Notes: generated by a model from the sequence alone, not told the origin. A stretch of 64,000 nt of DNA from Paenibacillus radicis (ex Gao et al. 2016) (GCF_014641555.1 NZ_BMHY01000003.1:619324-683323); one strand, 5' to 3'; positions 1 to 8,712 are shown, numbered from the stretch's first letter. Numbers and translations: made by a program.

Positions 1-127
1 TTAGATAAAAATCAATATATTCTCTCGCATGAAAATATTTTCAGCTTAAAGAAGACTCCCAAAGGATGCTTTATTTCATTTGAGTTCCCTTCCCTAATAA
101 TACATTCATGTTCTTTTACATAGAATA

Positions 128-160
128 GGACAGACCGGCCTCATCAGGCCGGGTCTGTCC
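128..160. terminator. Hairpin with 13-bp stem
   Basis: GGACAGACCGGCC pairs with GGCCGGGTCTGTCC across a 6-nt loop, with one bulged base. No long T-tract follows, so it may be a weak terminator or a remnant that closes the broken gene fragment on the minus strand. Confidence 0.4.
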
Positions 161-284
161 CGCTTCGTTCTTCAATGCTTTTACCCATATCAAAGCCATC
201 CACACAGCCTAAATTAGCATCTGATAGAGACAGGTCCAAGTATTCCATTACTTTATCTTTTAACCAGTGATCACGCTGGCTTCC
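144..284 (-). pseudogene. Truncated duplicate of the small gene at 4222-4587
   Basis: The minus strand over 179-284 reads, without a stop, as about 35 codons matching residues 18-52 of the 121-residue protein encoded at 4222-4587 (shared string RDHWLKDKVMEYL, then DGFDMGK). The N-terminal 17 residues and the whole C-terminal half are missing. After the match the frame continues about 11 unrelated codons and stops at 144-146, inside a hairpin. An in-frame stop lies just upstream of the homologous part. The only remaining ATG would give a 34-residue peptide. I call it a decayed copy; it is too short for any functional claim. Confidence 0.75.
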
Positions 285-417
285 TAATTATAGCAAAGAA
301 ACTTTGTATTCTACAGGATACTCATACGCAAACCACATTAAAATTACAAACGCCCATTCCCTTTTCTCCGCTCTTACATACAATGCTTTAGCCCATCAAA
401 TAAGGAGTGACAAGATC

Positions 418-795
418 ATGTCATTTTTTCCGCCTTCAGGTCCCCCGGGGTTCCCAGGTTCCCCAGGATTCCCCGGATTTCCAGGGCAGCCCGGACAACC
501 AGGACCGCCTGGGCCGCCCGGACAACCGGGACAGCCGGGAGCCATGGGTCCCAGCTCGCCTCCTCCAGCATTCACCCCTCAGCAGCCTGCGGTTACACCC
601 TTTGCTGTTGACCCCAGAGCGATAGCCGGCTGTTTATTTCGGAATACGTACGTTTGGCTCGTGAATCGAAATCAATTCTGGTTTTACCCGGTTTTCGTAG
701 GACGCACCTCGGTTGCAGGGTTTCAATGGAACGGCAGGTTTTGGGCTTATACTGGAATAAGCCTGCAGTCGATTCAACAATTTCAATGTTTCTAA
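418..795 (+). CDS. Small collagen-like repeat protein
   Basis: This encodes 125 residues from the ATG at 418, which has AAGGAG eleven bases upstream; a longer reading from 304 has no comparable ribosome site. Residues 8-45 are about 13 consecutive Gly-X-Y triplets rich in Pro (GPP, GFP, GQP), the signature of a collagen triple helix. A Pro-rich linker follows, then a C-terminal part of about 65 residues rich in Trp, Tyr and Phe. Bacillus and Paenibacillus carry many such proteins, some in exosporium or surface filaments. No signal peptide is visible, so the location is unknown. A terminator follows directly. Confidence 0.75.
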   Translation: MSFFPPSGPPGFPGSPGFPGFPGQPGQPGPPGPPGQPGQPGAMGPSSPPPAFTPQQPAVTPFAVDPRAIAGCLFRNTYVWLVNRNQFWFYPVFVGRTSVAGFQWNGRFWAYTGISLQSIQQFQCF

Positions 796-805
796 ATGAA
801 CTCAC

Positions 806-840
806 CAAAAAGCTCCATTCCATTAGGAATAGAGCTTTTT
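806..840 (+). terminator. Terminator of the collagen-like gene
   Basis: AAAAAGCTC and its complement GAGCTTTTT enclose an inner ATTCC/GGAAT stem, giving a Rho-independent terminator 10 bp after the stop codon. Confidence 0.8.
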
Positions 841-908
841 GCTTTATCGGCAGCTAGAAATCGTTTAGCAGGTTTACAAGTTAGTAAGGCTTAGCAGGAA
901 CAGCTATG

Positions 909-1460
909 TCAAAACAAGAATCGATCGTAGCCACCATCTTCAACATTTGTTATGCCTTCAATCGCAAGTAATTTTTTCTTCATCTCAAGTCCGCCTCTAA
1001 AGCCCGTTAGCTTCCGATTGGCCCCAATTACTCTATGACAAGGTAATAGAATAGGAATGGGATTGGCTCCGTTCGCTGCGCCAACCGCCCGAACAGCCTG
1101 CGGCCTGCCTATTGCCCTGGCGATTTCTCCATAGGATCTGGTTTCACCATAAGGTATTTTCCCAAGCTCTTCCCATACTTGCTGCTGAAAGTCAGTCCCG
1201 ATTAAATCAAGCTGAACACCTTCAATTGACAATTGCTCCCCTGCAAAATAACCCTCAAGCCATTCTATAATCCCTGTATGCTTAATGGCTTCATGATCTT
1301 CCTTTAGCTCTCCCTTAGGGATAATACGACTAATCCAGCTTTGGAAATCCGCTACTCCCTCATGCGGAAATATGATTCGGCATAAGCCTTTTTCCGTAGC
1401 AAGCAGAAGCCAATTGCTCTGATCGAATTCAACTCTTGTCCACATTAGTTCATTTCTCAT
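909..1460 (-). CDS. adaB: Methylated-DNA--[protein]-cysteine S-methyltransferase
   Basis: This is a suicide repair protein that moves the methyl group from O6-methylguanine or O4-methylthymine to its own cysteine. The 183-residue protein carries the active-site PCHR at residues 140-143 (Cys141), followed by the conserved RKLTGFRGG segment. The ATG at 1460 is chosen because GAAAGGAAG stands just upstream; an earlier in-frame ATG at 1589 lies deep inside adaA. It starts 17 bp after the adaA stop, the same adaA-adaB arrangement as in B. subtilis, so the pair is probably one operon induced by methylated AdaA. Confidence 0.93.
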   Translation of the reverse strand: MRNELMWTRVEFDQSNWLLLATEKGLCRIIFPHEGVADFQSWISRIIPKGELKEDHEAIKHTGIIEWLEGYFAGEQLSIEGVQLDLIGTDFQQQVWEELGKIPYGETRSYGEIARAIGRPQAVRAVGAANGANPIPILLPCHRVIGANRKLTGFRGGLEMKKKLLAIEGITNVEDGGYDRFLF

Positions 1461-1476
1461 GCCTGTCTTCCTTTCA

Positions 1477-2058
1477 TTAGTCCGTCCTTGACTCAGCATT
1501 ACTTTGTATAGCAGCTCTATAAGCTGTTGGGGATAGACCCGTTTGCTCACGAAACCACACAGCAAAATGTGAAGCATGTTTATAACCAACAGATAAAGCT
1601 ATGCCGCTTATGGTCAGCTTCCTATCCGCCAGGAGAAATTTCGCTTCCTTTAGCCTTACTTGATGAAGCCGCTCAATTGGTGTGCGATCTGTAACACGTT
1701 TATAGGTACGTTGCAAATGATACGGGCTAATGGCGAGTTGATCTGCCAGTGAGGATAAGGTTAACGCTGATGTATAATTTGCTGAAATAATCGCATCGAC
1801 TTGTGCAGCTAGCATGGCATCTGGATTTAATGTACCCGGGGTTTCGGGCTTGCAACGCTTGCAAGGTCTAAAGCCGTCGCGTATTGCAGACTTTAAATTT
1901 GGATATAACGTAATATTTTCTCGTTTGGGTGTACGGGCTCGGCATGAAGGGCGACATACAATCTTTGTCGTCTTTACACCGGTATAGTAAATACCATCAT
2001 AGGTTGGCTGTCTGTTCACGATAGACTCGTAAACCTTATCGAATAACTCTGTATCCAT
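1477..2058 (-). CDS. adaA: AdaA: methylphosphotriester-DNA methyltransferase and transcriptional activator
   Basis: The 193 residues hold an N-terminal Ada zinc domain with the four metal-binding cysteines (C35, C39, C66, C69; motif CRPSC and CKRC) and a C-terminal AraC-type double helix-turn-helix (about residues 85-185). In the family, methyl transfer from phosphotriesters to a zinc-ligand Cys turns the protein into an activator of its own operon. It lacks the O6-methylguanine domain found in E. coli Ada; that job falls to the adjacent adaB. The length matches AdaA of bacilli. Confidence 0.93.
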   Translation of the reverse strand: MDTELFDKVYESIVNRQPTYDGIYYTGVKTTKIVCRPSCRARTPKRENITLYPNLKSAIRDGFRPCKRCKPETPGTLNPDAMLAAQVDAIISANYTSALTLSSLADQLAISPYHLQRTYKRVTDRTPIERLHQVRLKEAKFLLADRKLTISGIALSVGYKHASHFAVWFREQTGLSPTAYRAAIQSNAESRTD

Positions 2059-2217
2059 CGCCTCAGCTCCTCACCGCCATATTACATTCAGTATAACCAT
2101 GTTGATGAGGAAGCCCAAGAAAATCAGAATACGATAGCAACATTTCGACAATAGCTCCAAACTATAACACACATGAATTCATAACAGGAGTTGTACCGGG
2201 CTGTTTCTCTTCAGGTA

Positions 2218-4053
2218 TCAAAAACTCAATTGATTAAGCCACCGGGTCAATGCCGAGAGCGGCCCGGTTCTAATTTCTTCTTCAACGGAAATCGCATCCT
2301 CGGGGTAGTCTGTTATAATCCCGTCGACACCCATGCTGAAGAATCGCCCCATGCTGTCTGTGCTATTTATGGTCCAGACGTAAATCGGCTTATGATGCTG
2401 TTTGGCCGAAGCGATGACCGATTCTTTGGCCATATATTCTTCCATAACGACAAAATCGGCATGAAGCCGCCCCATATCCGGGACACCGGCGAACACGATA
2501 TACCCCACCTGAAGCTCAGGTGCCGAAGCTTTGACTTGCTGCACGATCTCATAATCCAGCGACTGCACCACACATTCTTTTTCAAAATCATTCTCGTGTA
2601 CGATCCGGGTAAAGGTATCCACCAGATTTTTTTCCATTCCATGTGTTTTAATTTCAATGTTTAGCTTGATTTTGCCTCTGGCCATCTCCATCACTTCTGC
2701 CAGACTGCTGATTCGCCCTGTGAAATCCCCCTGCTTCACTTCCAGCTTTCGTAATTCATCCATCGTCAGGTCATACACCTGTGCATGGGTACCTGTCAGA
2801 CGCTTCAAATTGGTATCATGTATAACGGCAAGGTCGCCGTCCTTGGTTTCTAATATGTCGATTTCCGCGTAATCCGCCTTCGCCTCAATAGCACCCTGTA
2901 TAGCTTCAATCGTATTCTCCGGCCCCTTAGAAACGTATCCTCGATGGGCCATAATCTCAATTTTTTTATCCGCCATCTGCATTTCATCAATGGCAGGCAG
3001 CAGAGCAAGTGCCGCTGCAAAAACGGTAATTGAACCAAGACCGATTATTTTCTTTTTATGCTTATGCAGCAATCCTAGCTTCAGAGTGAAACGATCCTCC
3101 CAGCCCTTTAGTTCAGGAAGCTGCAGCACGGCATGATTCGGGTCCGCTTTCACCATATATAACCGGGTAATCGTGGCCATATAAAGCGGCATTGAAAATA
3201 GCGTCGCCAGATAGAGGGATAATACGGCGCTCTTCAAAGCGACGATCCGCACCACACCGGCAAATACCGTCTGCCGCTCCCATAGCGCGTATAGAAGACC
3301 AACAGCTCCTACAATACCTACAATCAGCAAAATGACAACGAGCAGATACAATAACGTGACCGACAGCATGACGACAGATATGCGGAGATATCTTTTTGTC
3401 AGGAATGCAGCGCTTTTTCTCGCCGCCTTCCGAAAGCCTGCCACCCCCTCGATCACCACAATATGAAGCAAGAAGGTCCAGCGAATATTGAAAAACAACA
3501 TAATCGCCAATACGCTGATAAGCAGCAGTGTTCCTCCGCCTGTTTTTACCAGCTCACCCGAGATAAAATTCGGGATATCCAGAGACGGCAGCAGCGAAGC
3601 GCCAAGTCCGCCACCAAGTGGTAGAAACAACAGCAGATAGATCGCCATCCCTAGAAATCCATATTTAAACAAGGACGGAAGATAGGAAAGCGACTGCAAA
3701 AACGCCTGAACAAGTCCGATACGCTGCCTTTTGTGACCATAATACGTCAGAATAATTAAAACTGAGAACTCTATAAATATCAGCAGTGTGGCGATAGGAA
3801 TCAGAATTAGCATGCATAATATGCCATACTTGCTCATCGCAAATTGCAGCAGCTCGTAATTGGTAGCGCCGGCAAACCCGCCTAAGTGGAGAAATCCGCG
3901 AAATACGGATGAAATAGCTGGAATAAAAACAAATAACGTTAGCGCCTTATACAGAAGTTCGAAAATAAATATTTCACGGTACGAAAAAGCAAGAATCCGA
4001 AAAATATCGGCAATCTGCTTATGTATCGGAACCTTTGAAGCTTTGTTCATCAT
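2218..4053 (-). CDS. Membrane-anchored glycerophosphodiester phosphodiesterase
   Basis: This protein of 611 residues has two parts. Residues about 20-345 contain several long hydrophobic segments and match the membrane domain found ahead of some phosphodiesterases. Residues about 365-600 form the GlpQ/UgpQ TIM barrel, with the catalytic HRG, the metal ligand motif E-N-T after it, EIDI and a late WTIN. It would hydrolyse glycerophosphodiesters, from phospholipid turnover or lipoteichoic acid, to glycerol 3-phosphate at the membrane. The start ATG follows AGGTG at 9 bp. It appears monocistronic. The exact substrate cannot be told from sequence. Confidence 0.87.
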   Translation of the reverse strand: MMNKASKVPIHKQIADIFRILAFSYREIFIFELLYKALTLFVFIPAISSVFRGFLHLGGFAGATNYELLQFAMSKYGILCMLILIPIATLLIFIEFSVLIILTYYGHKRQRIGLVQAFLQSLSYLPSLFKYGFLGMAIYLLLFLPLGGGLGASLLPSLDIPNFISGELVKTGGGTLLLISVLAIMLFFNIRWTFLLHIVVIEGVAGFRKAARKSAAFLTKRYLRISVVMLSVTLLYLLVVILLIVGIVGAVGLLYALWERQTVFAGVVRIVALKSAVLSLYLATLFSMPLYMATITRLYMVKADPNHAVLQLPELKGWEDRFTLKLGLLHKHKKKIIGLGSITVFAAALALLPAIDEMQMADKKIEIMAHRGYVSKGPENTIEAIQGAIEAKADYAEIDILETKDGDLAVIHDTNLKRLTGTHAQVYDLTMDELRKLEVKQGDFTGRISSLAEVMEMARGKIKLNIEIKTHGMEKNLVDTFTRIVHENDFEKECVVQSLDYEIVQQVKASAPELQVGYIVFAGVPDMGRLHADFVVMEEYMAKESVIASAKQHHKPIYVWTINSTDSMGRFFSMGVDGIITDYPEDAISVEEEIRTGPLSALTRWLNQLSF

Positions 4054-4168
4054 TGGACACCTGCTTATAAAGTCGAATTATCCTTTATTTTAACAAAAGT
4101 AAAAGGGTAAAGCATGGACTAGCGACCTTACAGCTAAGCTAAGGATTCTACTTCTGTAATAAAATGCT

Positions 4169-4216
4169 GCAAAAACCCCAACCTCATACGGCTGGGGTTC
4201 TATCTATTGGTGGAGG
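4169..4216 (-). terminator. Terminator module resembling the tmRNA 3' end (copy 1)
   Basis: A GGTTGGGG/CCCCAACC-type hairpin followed by TTTTT on the minus strand. The 48 bases match the sequence spanning the tmRNA CCA end and its terminator (23409-23456) at about 42 positions, including CCTCCACCAATA. It terminates the gene at 4222-4587. Confidence 0.75.
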
Positions 4217-4221
4217 TCATG

Positions 4222-4587
4222 CTATAGCGAAAAATCGGTAACACCCTTTTTATAGGCATATTTCAAAGTATATGTTTCATCCGCCTTCCCATAGGGCATT
4301 GTAGCAATTTTGATGCGAGTATAATCGAGCCTGCTTTCTCTTAAAACTCTTTTTACCAAGGCTATGCTCCGTTCCTCTTCTGTAATGATGCAAAATATAT
4401 GAAGAGCATACTTCTTAGGGTCAGAAATACATTTACCCATATCAAAGCCATCGACAGAGCCTAAGTTAGCATCTGCCAGGGATAGTTCCAAGTATTCCAT
4501 TACTTTATCTTTTAACCAGTGGTCGCGCTGGCTGCCTCTTTCACTTTTCAAAGGATATTGCACCACTAACCAAAATCTTTCACTCAT
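4222..4587 (-). CDS. Uncharacterised 121-residue protein
   Basis: No domain is recognised. It is a small mixed-charge cytoplasmic protein with no signal peptide or membrane segment. It begins MSERFWLVVQYPL after a good AGGTGAG site and has a hydrophobic strand (LHIFCIIT) in the middle. The alternation suggests an alpha/beta fold but no family can be named. A truncated second copy lies at 144-284. It stands alone between the phosphodiesterase gene and the iron-uptake group, with its own terminator. Confidence 0.7.
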   Translation of the reverse strand: MSERFWLVVQYPLKSERGSQRDHWLKDKVMEYLELSLADANLGSVDGFDMGKCISDPKKYALHIFCIITEEERSIALVKRVLRESRLDYTRIKIATMPYGKADETYTLKYAYKKGVTDFSL

Positions 4588-4700
4588 TCAGACTCACCTG
4601 CCAATCTATAGTAATAGATGAACATGAATACTTCCAAACTCTATCCGTATTGTATGGGTTCATTGGAGAAAGCTCAAGGGCGAATCTATCAGTTAAAGTG

Positions 4701-4742
4701 AAGTAAGCTGGCTCCGATTGACTATCGGAACCAGCTTACTTT
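4701..4742. terminator. Symmetric hairpin at the end of the reductase gene
   Basis: AAGTAAGCTGG and CCAGCTTACTT enclose an inner TCCGAT/ATCGGA stem. It overlaps the reductase stop codon and probably ends the iron-uptake transcript. Confidence 0.65.
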
Positions 4743-5760
4743 AGTTATATAATTTCTTATTCAACTCTCTAAACCGCTCGTTGTGAGAAGAAACATACGC
4801 CATTCCGGGCGCTTCGGGGTCGAGATAACGTTTCGCGCTATTAATGGCCAGAGCCGCATCATTGAATGCACCGGCAATCAGCCTCACCTTGCTCTTGTGC
4901 GTGACACAATCGCCTGCGCCAAAGATGCCAGCCACATTCGTTTCTGCCTGCTCATTTACAATCAGCCCACTCTCACCAATACGAAGCCCCCAATTTAAGA
5001 GCGATCCGTAGTTCCCGCTATAGCCATGATTGATGATGACAGCATCAACGTCCAACCGCTCGGTTACATTGTTCGTCATATGAGCAATTGTAACCTGATG
5101 AATTTGCTCTCCTTGTCCATGCAATTGAATGATTTGATAGGGTGTTCGGATATTCGTCAATTCATGTATGCTGGCTACATTGCGTTCCATAGCGCGAAAT
5201 TCTGTGCTGCGATGAACAACCGTTACCCGCTCCGCCACTTCAGCCAGCTCAAGCGCCCAATCCACTGCCGAGTTGCCGCCACCGGAGATAAGTACATGCT
5301 TGTTACGAAAACTGCTCAAATCCTGAACCGTATAGTAAAGGTTGGTGAGCTCATACCGATCCGCACCTTCAATGTCCAGCTTCTGCAGCTCTGTAATCCC
5401 GCGTCCAGCAGCTATAATAACCGTTCTAGTATAATGCTGTTGTCCTGTATTCGTCCTTAAAATGAACGTCCCGTCTGCCTGACGCTGCAAGTCGTCTACT
5501 CGCTGATTAAACACGAGTGTCGGTTCAAAGGTTAAAGCTTGCCCGGCGAGCCATGAAATCAGCTTATCGCAGCGAATGGGGGGAATGCCCCCTACATCCC
5601 AAATCGTTTTTTCCGAGTAGGTATGCAGAAATCCGCCCAATTCACCTGCTCCCTCTATCAGCTTAATCTTCATGTTGCGCATGCCACCGTAAAATGCGGC
5701 ATACATGCCAGCCGGTCCGCCACCAATGATTGTGACATCGTAAAGCTCATCTTTGTTCAT
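4741..5760 (-). CDS. Ferredoxin/flavodoxin--NADP+ reductase-like flavoprotein, possible siderophore reductase
   Basis: 339 residues of the thioredoxin-reductase-like FNR family (YumC/IruO type). The FAD dinucleotide motif GGGPAG is at about 12-17, the NADPH motif SGGGNSA near 160, and the C-terminal GAGDC FAD-binding motif near 285. The CxxC of true thioredoxin reductase is absent. Its start is 33 bp after the stop of the siderophore-binding lipoprotein, with AAGGAG upstream, so the two are co-transcribed. IruO of Staphylococcus, in the same family, reduces ferric hydroxamate siderophores; by inference this enzyme may release iron from the imported chelate. A general FNR role is the alternative. 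Confidence 0.85.
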   Translation of the reverse strand: MNKDELYDVTIIGGGPAGMYAAFYGGMRNMKIKLIEGAGELGGFLHTYSEKTIWDVGGIPPIRCDKLISWLAGQALTFEPTLVFNQRVDDLQRQADGTFILRTNTGQQHYTRTVIIAAGRGITELQKLDIEGADRYELTNLYYTVQDLSSFRNKHVLISGGGNSAVDWALELAEVAERVTVVHRSTEFRAMERNVASIHELTNIRTPYQIIQLHGQGEQIHQVTIAHMTNNVTERLDVDAVIINHGYSGNYGSLLNWGLRIGESGLIVNEQAETNVAGIFGAGDCVTHKSKVRLIAGAFNDAALAINSAKRYLDPEAPGMAYVSSHNERFRELNKKLYN

Positions 5761-5793
5761 AATCAGTAATCTCCTTTTGCTGGCCGATTCCGA

Positions 5794-6804
5794 CTATTGT
5801 TGTTTGTTTTCGAATATGGAAACAACCTCATCTATGGCATAACTATCGGCAAGCGGAGCCATACCCAGATTAAACCATTCTTTGCCTCCAACCATGTAAA
5901 CGTGATTTGCTTTGACCGCTTTCATGTTTTTCCACAATGAGCTATTCAGTATGTGAGCATATTTATCCTGCAGCTCAGCCTTCGTCTCATCATCAAGCTG
6001 TACAATGATATGGTCCGCATCATACTCCGGAAGCACTTCCAACGAAACGGTCAGCGTAGACTCATTCTGCGGGTAATTTTCGACGGGCTTCAGACCCAAT
6101 TGATTATGAATAAAATTACCTCGGTCAATATTCGGACCATTAATAATGATGCCATTGTCCATTATCCGCAAATACAGCACAGTCTCATCCTTGACCAGTT
6201 CGTCAAGCCGCGCTTTCGCTTTCGCTTCTTTATTTTTCAAGTCTTCAATAACCTTCTTAGCTGCATCCTGTTTACCCAGAACCTCGCCAATATCTCGAAG
6301 TTCATCTCTCCAGTCATCACGCTGCGGCAGAAGCACGGTTGGTGCAATTGCGGACAGCTGATCATAATCCTTCTCAGACCACCACGCAGGGGCAAGAATC
6401 AAATCCGGCTCACTATCCAAAATCATTTCGAAATTTGGTGTTTTTGCAATTCCCATTTTTATCGTATCTTTAAACGGCTGTTCCAGATAACTCTGAAACT
6501 CCTCATGATAATTTTGCACAGCAACCGGAGTTACACCCAGCGCGTACAAAAATTCGGGATAGACAACAGAAAGTCCAATCACCCGCTTAGGCTCGGCTGG
6601 AATTTCAATCTCTCCCTTTTCACTCTTCACAATTCTCGTCGTTGGACTGGAAGGACTTGCTGTAGGATCCGTCGCGTTTGACGACGAAGCAGGTGTTTCT
6701 GATCCAGGAGCAGTACCTTCTCCCTTATTGTTAACAGCACCACATGCTGTTCCTACCAGCAATAACACCATAATAATTAAACCGATCTTCCACTTGTGTC
6801 TCAT
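5794..6804 (-). CDS. Iron-siderophore ABC transporter substrate-binding lipoprotein
   Basis: 336 residues with a signal peptide ending in the lipobox LVGTAC (Cys21), a Ser/Thr/Pro-rich linker to about residue 50, and a FepB/FhuD-like periplasmic-binding fold (PKRVIGLSVVYPEFLYALGV near the start of the domain). It would be anchored outside the membrane and deliver a ferric siderophore to an FecCD-type permease. No permease or ATPase gene is adjacent, so it must borrow one encoded elsewhere. A Fur box and a perfect palindrome lie upstream. The start follows AGGGGGATTAGTGA. Confidence 0.9.
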   Translation of the reverse strand: MRHKWKIGLIIMVLLLVGTACGAVNNKGEGTAPGSETPASSSNATDPTASPSSPTTRIVKSEKGEIEIPAEPKRVIGLSVVYPEFLYALGVTPVAVQNYHEEFQSYLEQPFKDTIKMGIAKTPNFEMILDSEPDLILAPAWWSEKDYDQLSAIAPTVLLPQRDDWRDELRDIGEVLGKQDAAKKVIEDLKNKEAKAKARLDELVKDETVLYLRIMDNGIIINGPNIDRGNFIHNQLGLKPVENYPQNESTLTVSLEVLPEYDADHIIVQLDDETKAELQDKYAHILNSSLWKNMKAVKANHVYMVGGKEWFNLGMAPLADSYAIDEVVSIFENKQQ

Positions 6805-6838
6805 TCACTAATCCCCCTACAACTATTTGTAATGAAAA

Positions 6839-6864
6839 CATCTATTGAACACATTCAATAGATG
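6839..6864. promoter_or_regulatory. Perfect 11-bp inverted repeat upstream of the binding-protein gene
   Basis: CATCTATTGAA and TTCAATAGATG are exact complements around a 4-nt spacer (CACA). It sits 35 bp before the start codon and directly beside the Fur box. There is no T-tract. It may be an operator for the adjacent AraC-type regulator or an mRNA leader hairpin. Confidence 0.6.
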
Positions 6865-6865
6865 T

Positions 6866-6880
6866 TGATTATCATTATCA
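6866..6880 (-). promoter_or_regulatory. Fur box
   Basis: TGATTATCATTATCA differs at one defined position from the 7-1-7 Fur consensus TGATAATNATTATCA. It lies about 60 bp upstream of the binding-protein start, between that gene and the end of the AraC-type regulator gene, and indicates iron repression of the binding protein and reductase. Confidence 0.8.
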
Positions 6881-6938
6881 CTAGTTAGTAGTATAGTTCA
6901 TTTCTTTATGAGGTAATACTGATGAAAACGACTTTGTT

Positions 6939-8582
6939 TCAGGTACGATACCGCCATAACTTCAGCAATTCGTCCAACATAAGCTCATTGGTAAATGCCG
7001 TATACTCAGTCCATGGATAGACTGGCAGGACATCCACACGACCATTTCGAACGGCTGGGATAACACGCCATTGCTCCGATCGCATAAGTGTTTGCTTGCT
7101 TATGCTGGGATGAGCGTTCTCATCTATAAACAGTAATAACCGGTCGGCATTAAATTCAGCCGCCTGAGCAATCGTAACCTGCCGATTCTTCTCGGTATCT
7201 TCGACACCGGCTGCTGGCTGCAAGCGTAAATCATCGTAAAATACAGTTCTGACGCTTCTGTTCCCCATCATTTCTAAGCCTGCTTCGTTAATTCTCAGTA
7301 CAAGAAGGCGGTCCCCATAGATGTCCGGTGTAATCTGCTCAGCTACAAAACGAACCCTCCGTTCGTAATGCTCGAGCCAAGCATCCGCTGCGCCTTTTTT
7401 ATTCAGAAACTGGGCAATAAGGGTCAAATGACTGCGCCAATCCATTCCCTCCCCAGGAAGCAATAAAACAGGCGCAATATCCCGAAGACTTGCTTCCTCC
7501 TCCACAGTTGTCAGATTATCCAAGCCAACAATGAAATCGGGAGCCGCAAGCTCAAGCTCTGTTAGTTTTAGCGATGTATCCGTGCTTAAGGGCAGAACGT
7601 TATTCTTTTCAAACTTTCTATTATAATAATCGGTCCATGGATGGTCGGAGGGTGCAGCGCAAGGTATAACCTTCAGCGCGAGCAATTGCCCGATAATCGC
7701 TGGATGATAGGCGACGATTTTTAGCTTGCAATTTCTCATAAACGCTGCTGGAGGAATGCCTGACACCTGTGTGAACTTCCGTCTGAAGTAGGCATCATCA
7801 TTGTAACCAACATGCCTTGCAATATCCTTGAGCCGATAGTGCCCGCCTGAGCGAATAAGCTGCTGTGCCTGACTAATTCGGTAAATGGTCAAATATTCAA
7901 TCGCGCTGCAACCATATCTTTTTTTGAACAGCCTCATAAAATGTCTTTCGCTCATTCCCGCAACCTTGGCCAAGTGCTCAATCTTCAAATCCAACTGATA
8001 GTACTCTTCAATATAGCTCTTTGTATTCTCAAGCGCGGCTTCCGAATCACGTTCCTTCAGCAGCAGTGCATCTGCCAAAATCGTGTACAACAGCTCTTGA
8101 AAATAAATTTGTCCTCGAAATCGTTGAAGCAAATCTCTTTGCAGATGATCCGCAATCCGTTCACATAATACGATTATGGATACTGGCGATGATGCAACGA
8201 CCTCTCCCTTTACAGGAAAATGCTCCTCTTGTCTCACAATATCTGTGTAGTCACCAGTTACTCCCTCATCAACAATGACATCAAAACGCAATTCATAAAA
8301 ACCGCGCTCATCAAAAGACTGGAGGAAACCTTCTACAAGCTGTCCAGGCGAACAAATATAAGTCCTGCCTTCACGCAGCTCGACAAAACGTCCATCAATC
8401 GTTAGCCAGCCCTGACCGCTCGCGACGACTATCATCATATAGGATTTAAGAAACTGAACTCTTAGCTCCCACTCATTTGAACTGTTTTTTCTATTTATGT
8501 GCTTCATCTCTCTAACCTTAAAGCACATGCCTTCAAGGGAAGCATAAATATGGTTTCCAGCATTCTGTTTCTTGTAAAACAA
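6939..8582 (-). CDS. AraC-family regulator fused to a siderophore-binding-protein domain (Btr-like)
   Basis: 547 residues in three parts: an N-terminal cupin-like sensor region (about 30-140), an AraC double helix-turn-helix (about 190-290, with EHLAKVAGMSERHFMRLFKK and a second HTH ending in PPAAFMRN), and a C-terminal FepB-like binding domain (about 300-547). B. subtilis Btr has this layout, binds ferri-bacillibactin with its C-terminal domain and activates the uptake operon. By inference this protein senses the siderophore bound by the lipoprotein encoded next to it. The start is a TTG at 8582 with a weak ribosome site; an ATG 25 codons later (8507) is a possible alternative. Confidence 0.87.
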   Translation of the reverse strand: MFYKKQNAGNHIYASLEGMCFKVREMKHINRKNSSNEWELRVQFLKSYMMIVVASGQGWLTIDGRFVELREGRTYICSPGQLVEGFLQSFDERGFYELRFDVIVDEGVTGDYTDIVRQEEHFPVKGEVVASSPVSIIVLCERIADHLQRDLLQRFRGQIYFQELLYTILADALLLKERDSEAALENTKSYIEEYYQLDLKIEHLAKVAGMSERHFMRLFKKRYGCSAIEYLTIYRISQAQQLIRSGGHYRLKDIARHVGYNDDAYFRRKFTQVSGIPPAAFMRNCKLKIVAYHPAIIGQLLALKVIPCAAPSDHPWTDYYNRKFEKNNVLPLSTDTSLKLTELELAAPDFIVGLDNLTTVEEEASLRDIAPVLLLPGEGMDWRSHLTLIAQFLNKKGAADAWLEHYERRVRFVAEQITPDIYGDRLLVLRINEAGLEMMGNRSVRTVFYDDLRLQPAAGVEDTEKNRQVTIAQAAEFNADRLLLFIDENAHPSISKQTLMRSEQWRVIPAVRNGRVDVLPVYPWTEYTAFTNELMLDELLKLWRYRT

Positions 8583-8712
8583 GGAAGCTCACCACCCTAG
8601 TATATCGATTTCACGCTACCTAAATCCTGTATTGATTGTAGCACGAACTATCTTCAAGCGTAGAATCGTAATGTTTTCCTTCGGGCTGAGGCGGCTTCTA
8701 TTTTTTCCAAAT

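Noticed and set aside
5794..8582. Complete siderophore ABC transporter operon
   Set aside because: Only the binding protein, a reductase and a regulator are present. No FecCD permease or ATPase is encoded nearby; the MsmX-type ATPase at 60 kb belongs to sugar importers.
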